Assembly: GCA_016207265.1 (NCBI GenBank)
Contig: JACQPZ010000031.1
Span: 1-8,390, forward strand
Direction: 5' to 3'
Length of the DNA: 8,390 nucleotides
DNA from: Candidatus Latescibacterota bacterium
Lineage (GTDB): Bacteria > Eisenbacteria > RBG-16-71-46 > SZUA-252
Shown here in pieces: positions 1 through 6,380 of the stretch; position 1 is the stretch's first letter; the number at the start of each line of letters is the position of its first letter. Position numbers and translations under genes: made by a program. The notes beneath the pieces are model-generated. The model had not been told where the DNA came from. It saw only the letters and a program-made list of their open reading frames with translations, and ran no database searches.

Positions 1-6
1 GCGTTC

Positions 7-774
7 GTGGCGATCGGCGAGCGGGTGCGCCGCACCGTGGAGACCGTCCAGGACGTCACGCTCTTCTGCGGCCGCGTGATCCGCTCCGCGTTTCTTCCCC
101 CGTACTACCGCCACGAAATTGTGGAGCAGATCCACTTCTCGATGGTCGGCTCCCTCTTCATCGTCATGTTTTCGTCGCTTGTGGCGGGGCAGGCGCTCGC
201 GATCCAGTTAGCCCGCGAGCTTTCGAGAACGGGCGCCAAGACCGAGCTGGGCCACTTCATGGTCATCTCGGTCGTGCGGGCGCTGGGGCCCGTGCTGACC
301 GGGATGGTGGTCGCCTCGAGGATGTCGGCCGGGATCACCGCCGAGCTGGGAGCGATGCGCTCGAGCGACCAGATCGACGCGATGGTGGCCTTCGGCACCG
401 ACCCCATGAAGCGGCTCGTGGCGCCGCGGATGATCGGGCTCTGGGTCGCGCTTCCGGTGCTGACCATCGTCGGGGACGTGCTGGGAGTCGTCGGCGGCGG
501 ATTCGTGGGTCTGGGGTATCATCTGCCGCTTTCTTCCTATTACCTGGGGGTCTTCAAGTACCTCACGCCGTCGAATATTCTGGTGGGGATGATCAAGCCG
601 CTCTTCTTCGCGGTCGTGATCACGACGGTTGCGTGCTGGAAAGGTCTCACGTCCGAGGGGGGCGCCAAGGGCGTGGGGGTCGCGACGACCCAATCGGTCG
701 TCATCTCCTCGGTGGGCATCCTGGTCACCGACTTCATCTGCACGAAGCTCATCTTCCGCCTCCTGAACTGGTGA
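7..774 (+). CDS. mlaE: MlaE-like ABC lipid transporter permease
   Basis: Inner-membrane permease of an MCE/Mla-type transporter, which moves phospholipid-like molecules between the inner membrane and the periplasmic MCE protein. The 255 residues match the usual MlaE length (about 260). Five hydrophobic stretches are visible near residues 46-66, 87-105, 145-168, 195-210 and 229-250. The family's cytoplasmic coupling motif lies at 112-141, with AELGAM followed by QIDAM, FGTDP and LVAPR. The conserved C-terminal segment EGGAKGVGVATTQSVV is at 217-232. The GTG at 7 gives a full-length protein, but the frame is open to the window edge, so the true start could lie upstream and no ribosome site can be judged. 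The gene ends 4 nt before the ATPase gene, forming an operon with it and the MCE gene. Family assignment is firm; the transported lipid is unknown. Confidence 0.93.
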   Translation: MAIGERVRRTVETVQDVTLFCGRVIRSAFLPPYYRHEIVEQIHFSMVGSLFIVMFSSLVAGQALAIQLARELSRTGAKTELGHFMVISVVRALGPVLTGMVVASRMSAGITAELGAMRSSDQIDAMVAFGTDPMKRLVAPRMIGLWVALPVLTIVGDVLGVVGGGFVGLGYHLPLSSYYLGVFKYLTPSNILVGMIKPLFFAVVITTVACWKGLTSEGGAKGVGVATTQSVVISSVGILVTDFICTKLIFRLLNW

Positions 775-778
775 GACG

Positions 779-1639
779 ATGATCCAATTCCGGAGCGTCG
801 ATTTCTGGATCGGGGAGAATCACATCCTCGAGAACGTCACGTTCTCGGTCCCCCGGGGAAAGACCAAAGTGATCCTGGGACCCTCGGGCTCGGGAAAGAG
901 CACGATCTTGCGGCTTCTGATGGGGCTTTGGCTCCCCGATTCGGGGAGCATCCTCGTGGACGGCGAGGACATCACGCAGGTCACGCCGGAACGGCTCCGG
1001 GAGATGCGACGGCGGATGGGGATCGTCTTTCAGCAGGGCGCGCTCTTCGACTCCATGACCGTCGGCGAGAACATCGCGTACACGCTCCTCGAGGACAGCC
1101 ACGGCGACGAGGGCGAGATCGAGCGGGTCGTCCGATCCTATCTTTCGCTCGTGGGGCTCGACCCCGACCTGATCGACCGGATGCCGGACGAGCTTTCCGG
1201 AGGGATGCAGCGACGCGTGGCCATCGCGCGGGCCCTCGCCGCGCGCGACCCCAATATCCTCCTCTACGACGAGCCGACGACGGGCCTCGACCCGCAGAGC
1301 GCCGAGCGAATCACCGACCTGATCGTCCAGCTTCGCGATAAGATGGGCAAGACCTCCATCATGGTCACGCACGATATCGCCGACGCGTTCAAGGTGGGAG
1401 ACCGCATCACCCTCCTCGACAAGGGGGCCGTCGTGTTCGAAGGAACCGCGCCGGAGCTGGCGGCGGCTCAGACGCCGTTCATCGGGGAGTTTCTCGCCCC
1501 GTACCGCAAGGCAGTCTCGGCCGCCACCCGCAACGTGGGAGCCGGCGGATCGGGCGCCGGCCGACCGGATGCCGGCGGATCGGGCGCCGGCCGACCGGAC
1601 GCCGGGGGACCGCAGGCTCGCATGGGGGAGACTCCGTGA
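779..1639 (+). CDS. mlaF: MlaF-like ABC transporter ATPase with repeat-bearing C-terminal tail
   Basis: Cytoplasmic ATPase that powers the MlaE-type permease. All nucleotide-binding elements are present: Walker A GPSGSGKST at 34-42, Q-loop FQQ at 84-86, signature LSGGMQ at 139-144, Walker B ILLYDEP at 160-166, D-loop GLD at 169-171 and switch histidine H198 in VTHD. The core closes near residue 248 (FLAPYRKAV), as in related MlaF proteins. A further tail of about 37 residues is Gly/Ala/Pro-rich and is encoded by a 30-bp tandem repeat giving AGGSGAGRPD twice. ATG 779 lies 4 nt after the permease stop, with a weak GGTGA overlapping that stop, which suggests coupled translation. The stop overlaps the next start in GTGA. 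The tail is unusual and is probably a disordered extension rather than a catalytic part. Confidence 0.95.
   Translation: MIQFRSVDFWIGENHILENVTFSVPRGKTKVILGPSGSGKSTILRLLMGLWLPDSGSILVDGEDITQVTPERLREMRRRMGIVFQQGALFDSMTVGENIAYTLLEDSHGDEGEIERVVRSYLSLVGLDPDLIDRMPDELSGGMQRRVAIARALAARDPNILLYDEPTTGLDPQSAERITDLIVQLRDKMGKTSIMVTHDIADAFKVGDRITLLDKGAVVFEGTAPELAAAQTPFIGEFLAPYRKAVSAATRNVGAGGSGAGRPDAGGSGAGRPDAGGPQARMGETP
1541..1610 (+). repeat. 30-bp tandem repeat inside the ATPase gene
   Basis: Two 30-bp copies lie at 1541-1570 and 1571-1600, starting GCCGGCGGATCGGGCGCCGG and differing only in the last base (T against C). A decayed third start (GCCGGGGGAC) follows at 1601-1610. The unit is ten codons long, so copy-number changes keep the frame. 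It encodes residues 255-274 of the MlaF-like protein. Near identity at the DNA level points to a recent duplication. Confidence 0.95.
1624..1638 (+). promoter_or_regulatory. Ribosome-binding site and GTGA stop-start overlap for the MCE gene
   Basis: GGGGGAG at 1624-1630 sits 5 nt before GTG 1636, and that GTG shares its last two bases with the ATPase TGA stop at 1637-1639. This decides the start and indicates translational coupling between ATPase and MCE subunit. Confidence 0.8.
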
Positions 1640-2565
1640 AGCGAACCGGCCGCGTTCCGTTCATGAGGCTCCAGATCGGCCTGTGGGTCCTCGTCGCGTT
1701 CGGACTGCTGCTGTGGGCAACCCTACAATCCGGAGAGCTGAAGTTCCTGAGCCGCGAGGAGCGGATCCAGCTCGTCTTCTCCGCGGTCGGCGGATTGGAA
1801 GAGGGCTCCACCGTGCGGCTGAACGGCGTCCCCATCGGCCATGTCCGCGACATCTCCCTCGAGCCGGGTGGCACCAACGTCGTCGTCGAGCTGGGCGTGA
1901 AGCCGGGCACGCGCGCGCGGCTCCACCAGGGAGCGAACGCCCGCGTCACTTCTGTCGGCTTTCTCTCCGAGCTGTACGTCGAGCTGGAGGGCGGAAACCC
2001 GTCGCTCCCCATGATCTCGAGCGACCGAGAGATCGCGGTGACCGTCGCCGCGGATCCACAGGTCGCGTTCCGGAAGATGCAATCCATCACGGATAGCCTC
2101 GTCGTCCTGCTCGGGAACCTGAACCAAGTGGGCCGCCGACTCGGGAAGGGCGAGGGAACGCTGGGGCGGCTCGCGCAGGACGAGCGACTTTACCAGCAGC
2201 TCGTCGAGCTGAGCAAGAACGCGAACACGCTGGCCGCGAAGATCGACGTGAACCAGTCACGCGTCTCGGACCAGCTCGTCTCTTTGGCCGGCTCGCTCGA
2301 CAGCCTCGCGCAGAGGATGCAGCACGGACCCGGGACGATGGCGCAGCTCATGACGGACGGATCCCTGCATCAGAAGCTCAAGTCGAGCACGGGGCGCGCG
2401 GACTCGATCCTCGGCGCGATCGTCGCCGGGCGCGGAACGCTGGGCAGACTCTACGCGGACTCGACGCTCTACGACGATACGAAGGCGCTGATGGCCTCCA
2501 TGAAGCGGCTCATGGCGGAGATCGAGAAGAATCCGAAGAAATACCTGAAGTTCAGCCTGTTCTGA
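1636..2565 (+). CDS. mlaD: MlaD-like MCE-domain protein, membrane-anchored lipid-binding subunit
   Basis: Periplasmic substrate-binding subunit of the transporter, anchored to the inner membrane. Of 309 residues, an N-terminal transmembrane helix spans about 14-31 and one MCE domain spans about 44-120 (VGGLEEGSTVRLNGVPIGHV, then GFLSELYVELEGG). The rest is a helical region with three related motifs of the form G-x-G-T-x3-L-x2-D-x2-L at about 172-185, 231-244 and 265-278. It ends NPKKYLKFSLF, a tail I associate with MCE proteins of FCB-like bacteria. The GTG start overlaps the ATPase stop (GTGA) and has GGGGGAG at 1624-1630, 5 nt upstream, so this start is well supported. The helical part may form the oligomeric barrel or needle seen in longer MCE proteins (inference). 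No MlaC-like soluble carrier follows; the next gene is convergent. Confidence 0.92.
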   Translation: MKRTGRVPFMRLQIGLWVLVAFGLLLWATLQSGELKFLSREERIQLVFSAVGGLEEGSTVRLNGVPIGHVRDISLEPGGTNVVVELGVKPGTRARLHQGANARVTSVGFLSELYVELEGGNPSLPMISSDREIAVTVAADPQVAFRKMQSITDSLVVLLGNLNQVGRRLGKGEGTLGRLAQDERLYQQLVELSKNANTLAAKIDVNQSRVSDQLVSLAGSLDSLAQRMQHGPGTMAQLMTDGSLHQKLKSSTGRADSILGAIVAGRGTLGRLYADSTLYDDTKALMASMKRLMAEIEKNPKKYLKFSLF

Positions 2566-2569
2566 TGAA

Positions 2570-2599
2570 GCGGGCCCGGGCGCGTGACGGGCGGCCCGC
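2570..2599 (+). terminator. Hairpin just after the transporter operon
   Basis: GCGGGCC at 2570-2576 pairs with GGCCCGC at 2593-2599 across a 16-nt loop, starting 5 nt after the MCE stop codon. There is no U-rich tract, so an intrinsic terminator is only possible, not shown. Confidence 0.35.
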
Positions 2600-2614
2600 C
2601 GCGCTGGGCGTGGC

Positions 2615-2641
2615 GCCCGCGGGACCCCGGCTCCCGCGGGC
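2615..2641. terminator. Strong GC hairpin between convergent genes, possible two-way terminator
   Basis: A perfect 10-bp inverted repeat (2615-2624 GCCCGCGGGA with 2632-2641 TCCCGCGGGC) surrounds a 7-nt loop. It lies between the stops of the MCE gene (+) and the propeller gene (-), 5 nt from the latter. Position and stability fit a shared terminator or an RNA 3'-end protector for both operons. The U-tract is missing on both strands, so termination is inferred from position and stem strength. Confidence 0.5.
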
Positions 2642-3387
2642 CGCGCCTAGCGAACCCAGACGAGCTTGCGGGTCTGGGAGCGGCCGTCTCCCTCCGCGCG
2701 AAGCCAGTACACTCCGCTCGAGACCTCCTTGCCGGCCACGTCCCGTCCGTCCCAAGTGATGTTCAAGGGAACGCCGGCCACGAGTCCATGGAATAGCGTC
2801 TTGACGAGCCTTCCCTGGAGGTCGTAGACCGCGACCCGGGCCGAGCGTGCCGGGCCGGGCGAGAGCGTCATGCTGGTATTCCCCGAGGCTGGATTCGGCC
2901 GCGGCGAGCTCACCGAGAGCCGCGGGGACGCCGGACTCCGGCCGGCTTCCACCCCGCTCGGCAGGAGCGCCGCATCGTACGCTGAGAAGTCGTCCACGCC
3001 CGCTTCGATGATCCCTCCGACTCCTTGGTCCTGCGCCGTGAAGCGGACGCGGGTGGTCGTGGTCGGCGTGATGTAGTCGCGGATGTGGATCGTCTCGTGG
3101 CGCCACGCGGGATCGCTCGCGATGATCGAGCGCGCCGTGACCCAAGACACGCCGTCGCCCGAGAGGTCGATCACGAAGGAGTCGGGTTCGCCGGGCGAGT
3201 TCATGTAGTACCAACGCGCGAAATGGACCGTCGGGTCGGTCATGGCGGCGAGATCGAGGGGCGGAGTCGTGAGCGTCGTTTTTCCGCCGTCCACGTCGCT
3301 GTCTTCCGGGTTCCCTCCGGGCGCCCCGTTCCCCGTAACGAAACAGAAGCCTCCCGCGCCGGGCGTGTGGTCATCCTCGGGTGCGAT

Positions 3388-3564
3388 GGGCCCCGACTCG
3401 AACCCGCCCTCGCCGGGCTCCGGATGCTGCGCCGCGAGCTGCGCGAGCGCCGCGGGCTGCCATGCCTGTGCCGCGAGACCCCCCGCCTGCCCCGGCCGCG
3501 GGAGCCGTGCCGCCGCGAGCCGTGCGCTCGGCAGCCGCGAGGCCGCGAGCGCGCTCCCGCTCGT
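3388..3564 (-). repeat. Ala-rich low-complexity insert with a repeated octamer
   Basis: This stretch encodes residues 552-610 of the propeller protein, rich in Ala, Leu, Gln, Pro and Arg. GCCGCGAG (plus strand) occurs five times, at 3431, 3470, 3512, 3534 and 3542. Some copies read Leu-Ala-Ala and others fall in another frame. It separates GLWVRADPVGTS from APEDDHTPG, which I recall as lying close together in related proteins. Confidence 0.65.
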
Positions 3565-5082
3565 TCCCACCGGATCGGCACGCACCCACAGGCCCGCGAA
3601 CGCGTTGTCTCCGGCAGCGCTCAACGACCAGCCCTTGTCCGTGTCGCACGAGTCGTACCAGGCCGCCGGGAGCAACGAGAAGTCGGCCGTCCGGTCGACC
3701 CCCGATTGCACCGCGGTGAGCCGCTCGATCGGCGCAAACCCCGGACGCTCGCAGCTCAGCGTGTAGACGCCGCCCGGAACGCCCGCGATACCGTAGGTGC
3801 CGTCGGCCGCGGACTCCTCGGCGAGCGGCGTCAGCTCGAGCGTGAGATCCGCGCCCCCGAGCGGCGCCGAATCCGAATCGCGCCGCACGATCCCGCTCAC
3901 CGTCGCGACCGGCTCCGCCTGAAGCGTCACGTCGAACAGGCTGAGCAACCCTTTCGTAACGAAAACCGTGGCGACCGTGTCCTTGTAGCCGAACTTCCTC
4001 ACGCGCAGCGTGTGGCTCCCCGGCGAAAGCGCGAGCCGCACCGCCCCGGCGGCCTGGGTGCGCGATGAATCCGGCTCTCCGAGCGCGGTCACGTCGGCTC
4101 CCGACACGGGGAATCCCCCTCCGTCAACCACGCTCACCCTCACGATTCCGTAGTTCGGGTCCGATCGGAATACGTAGAGCCCGCTCGTGATGTCGCTCGC
4201 GATGAAGGTCCCCGACGGGAAGAACGGCGCGACCTCCCAGACTCCATGGAATCCGCCCGAGAAGCTGCCGTACGTATCGTAGTAGCCGAACTCGGCCGGG
4301 AGCGTCGGGTCGGAGAGGTCGAACAGGCGCACTCCCTCCGTGTAGTAGGCCACAAAGCCCGTGTCGGCCTTCACGCGGATGTTGTGCACGATGGCGAGCG
4401 GGTTCACCGTGACCTCGTAGATCTGCGGATGCGCGAACACGTCGTGGATGTCGAAGACTTTCATCGTGCCGTAGTTCGTCTCGTCGCAGACGTAGAGATA
4501 GTTCCCGTCGCCGGAGGTCTCGGCGCTGTGCGTGCGCGCGGTCGGGTAGGTCCACGAGGTGACCTCGGTGATGGAGGCGGGATTCGTGACGTCCAGCACG
4601 CGCATCGTCGCGCTCGCAATACAGCTCGCGTAGAGGAGGTTCCCACGCGGGAAGCAATCGTGCACGTAATCCGCGGTGTAGGAGCCGACCTCGACCGGAT
4701 CGGCGGGTACCGCGAGGGAGAGCACGCGCATCCCGGTCTGAGTCGCGTTGAGCCGGGTCCCGTTACAGTAGAGAAGCGCGCGCGTCGTGTCGATTTCCAC
4801 GGTGTGCGCGTGGTTGAAACCCGTCGTGTAGACGCCCTCGAGGAACGGGTTCTCGGGATCCGACATGTCGATCACCTGGATCCCTCCGCCCGTCGCCTCG
4901 GTGGAAACGTAGACCCACGTCCGATACTGCTTCATCTCGCGCCACTGCGACGAAAGCCCCGTAATGAACCCAACTTCGTAAGGCGCGGCCGGATTCGTGA
5001 CGTTCACGATCGCGGTGCCGTCCGTGGTCCCGAGGATGGCGTACTCGCGCCCGTCGTGATGGACGTAGCTCCAGCACGCGGA

Positions 5083-5085
5083 CTA
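5083..5085 (-). other. In-frame amber codon inside the conserved N-terminus of the propeller protein
   Basis: Reading the minus strand, GGC TAG TCC falls between the codons for NLHPG and SACWSY. Both flanks are in the same frame and both look like choice-of-anchor B family sequence, so the stop lies within a conserved block. The same gene ends with TAG at 2647-2649, exactly where the FlgD-like domain should end, which argues against a global reassignment of TAG. Confidence 0.9.
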
Positions 5086-5225
5086 GCCGGGGTGGAGATT
5101 CATGTGCGAAAGGAGCGTGACGTTCTTGGAAGATTGCGCACCGGCGGGCGGGAAAATCGCAAGGCCGAGAAATACGACCGGGAGGGGTTGAAGCGCGTGT
5201 AGTCGGATGCGAGCCACGATGCGGT

Positions 5226-5252
5226 CTCCACACGGGCGGTGCCGGCCACCGC
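5226..5252 (-). promoter_or_regulatory. Ribosome-binding site and upstream hairpin before the propeller gene
   Basis: On the minus strand GGAG (5229-5226) stands 8 nt before GTG 5217, which decides the start. Just upstream, a 6-bp stem (5252-5247 GCGGTG with 5241-5236 CACCGC) closes a 5-nt loop. It falls in the 49-nt gap after the dehydrogenase stop. With no U-tract it is more likely incidental or an RNA-processing element than a terminator, so read-through from the upstream genes remains possible. Confidence 0.45.
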
Positions 5253-5266
5253 GCCACGCGTTGATT

Positions 5267-6343
5267 TTACACCCAGCCCGCCTCGCGGTACCAGGCCGCT
5301 GTGAGTCGCGCGCCCTCTTCGAGCGACACCTCGGGCGTCCAGCCGAGCTGGGACCGGATCTTCGCCGAGGAGACGAGCCATTCCCCGGCCGTGATCTCGC
5401 GGAACTTATCCCTGGAGAAATAGGGAGCTCGCCGCGTCACCGCTCCTACCATCTCTCCGAGCAAGGCGCCGGCAAGCAGCGCGGCCACCGGGATCCGCAC
5501 GCGGATCGCCCAAGTCTTCATCGCCCGAACGATCGCGTTCCCCATCTCGTCGTAATCCGTGACGTCGGGCCCTCCGAGAAAATAGATCTCGCCCACGGCG
5601 CGGTCCCGCGTCATCCCCTCCCAGATGGCGCGGGCCGTGTCGGTCGCGTACGCGATGCTGAAGCGGCGGGATTTTCCGGGGATCGGGCGGAAGTGGAATC
5701 GGACCGAACGGAAGTATTTGTAGAGCGACTGCTCGCGCGGGCCGTACACCGTCGGCGGCCGGATCGTGACAACCGGGATTCGGCCCGCGGCGCGGGCGAC
5801 CGCGGCTTCCCCGTCCAGCTTCGATCGTCCATACGGCGAGACGGGCCGTGGCGTCGTCTCTTCGGTGACGGGAGCGCCGTCCACGCTCGGTCCCGCCGCC
5901 GCCTGGCTCGAGACGTACGCGAAGCGCTGGAGGCCATCCCCCGCACGGATCGCGGCGGCCACGATGTTTTCGGTGCCGCGCGCGTTCGCCTCGTGGAATT
6001 CGGCGGCCGTGCGTGCGTGCGTGAGCGCAGCGGCGTGGACGATGTAGTGTGCGCCGCGCACGGCGGCGTCCAGGTGCGAGAGATCGCGGACGTCTCCCTC
6101 GGCGTACTCGACGGGCTTTCCCTCGAGCCAACGGCGGGAGGAGGTCGAGCGCAGGAGACATCGGACGCGCACGCCGCGCCGCAGAAGCTCATCCACGATG
6201 TGGCTCCCGAGGAAGCCGGATGCGCCCGTCACGAGCGCGAGCGGGGAGCCTGAGGCGGGGTGCGAGCCGGAGGCGGCCGTGGGGCCGGTCGCCGCGCTCA
6301 GCGCGGCGGTCGGGGAGCCGGATGGAACGGACGCCACGCTCAC
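5267..6343 (-). CDS. Extended SDR (NAD-dependent epimerase/dehydratase family), candidate ketosphinganine or ceramide reductase
   Basis: NAD(P)-dependent oxidoreductase with a Rossmann fold. With GTG 6343 as start it has 358 residues: nucleotide-binding TGASGFLGSH at 39-48, HAAA at 103-106, catalytic YGRSK at 171-175 and RPPTVYGP at 195-202. The C-terminal part ends SQLGWTPEVSLEEGARLTAAWYREAGWV, typical of extended SDRs. The gene begins 37 nt after the upstream synthase stop, so the two form an operon. In bacteria that make sphingolipids an NAD-epimerase-like ceramide reductase (CerR) lies near serine palmitoyltransferase, which suggests that role here; this is inference. GTG 6337 is an equally possible start, neither has a clear ribosome site, and a TTG at 6448 would overlap the synthase by 68 bp. 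Residues 1-34 are an odd Ser/Ala/Pro/Gly-rich extension before the fold. Confidence 0.85.
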   Translation of the reverse strand: MSVASVPSGSPTAALSAATGPTAASGSHPASGSPLALVTGASGFLGSHIVDELLRRGVRVRCLLRSTSSRRWLEGKPVEYAEGDVRDLSHLDAAVRGAHYIVHAAALTHARTAAEFHEANARGTENIVAAAIRAGDGLQRFAYVSSQAAAGPSVDGAPVTEETTPRPVSPYGRSKLDGEAAVARAAGRIPVVTIRPPTVYGPREQSLYKYFRSVRFHFRPIPGKSRRFSIAYATDTARAIWEGMTRDRAVGEIYFLGGPDVTDYDEMGNAIVRAMKTWAIRVRIPVAALLAGALLGEMVGAVTRRAPYFSRDKFREITAGEWLVSSAKIRSQLGWTPEVSLEEGARLTAAWYREAGWV

Positions 6344-6380
6344 CGCGGCGGGCGGGCGAAGCGGGAGGGAGTCTTCGAGC

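Larger units (their letters stand above)
2647..5217 (-). pseudogene. Choice-of-anchor B (LVIVD beta-propeller) secreted protein, interrupted by an in-frame TAG
   Basis: Exported protein of 856 codons whose frame is open except for TAG at codon 45 (5083-5085). Start GTG 5217 has GGAG 8 nt upstream. Residues 1-28 form a signal peptide with hydrophobic core LPVVFLGLAIF and a likely cut after AGAQ. The family N-terminus follows (KNVTLLSHMNLHPG, then TAG, then SACWSYVHHDGREYAILGTTDG). Further domains are an LVIVD propeller to about 350, two carboxypeptidase-regulatory-like beta domains (about 357-431 and 437-515), a jelly-roll-like domain (about 518-750) with an Ala-rich insert at 552-610, and a C-terminal FlgD-like Ig domain (about 765-856) ending KLVWVR. 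Homologues, as I recall them, usually have Tyr at the TAG position, one base away. Nonsense mutation, sequencing error and readthrough are all possible. A GTG start at 5007 would lose the signal peptide. The function is unknown, probably cell-surface. Confidence 0.8.

Noticed and set aside
3025..5202. Long plus-strand open frames opposite the propeller gene (3025-4068 and 4246-5202)
   Set aside because: Arg/Pro-rich with no domain signature, while the minus strand encodes clear protein domains throughout.
2647..5217. Genome-wide reassignment of TAG to an amino acid
   Set aside because: The same gene stops with TAG exactly at the end of its FlgD-like domain, so TAG still functions as a stop here.
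5207..6253. A 348-codon plus-strand frame opposite the dehydrogenase
   Set aside because: Antisense shadow of a gene with intact catalytic motifs; the sequence is Arg-rich and resembles no family.
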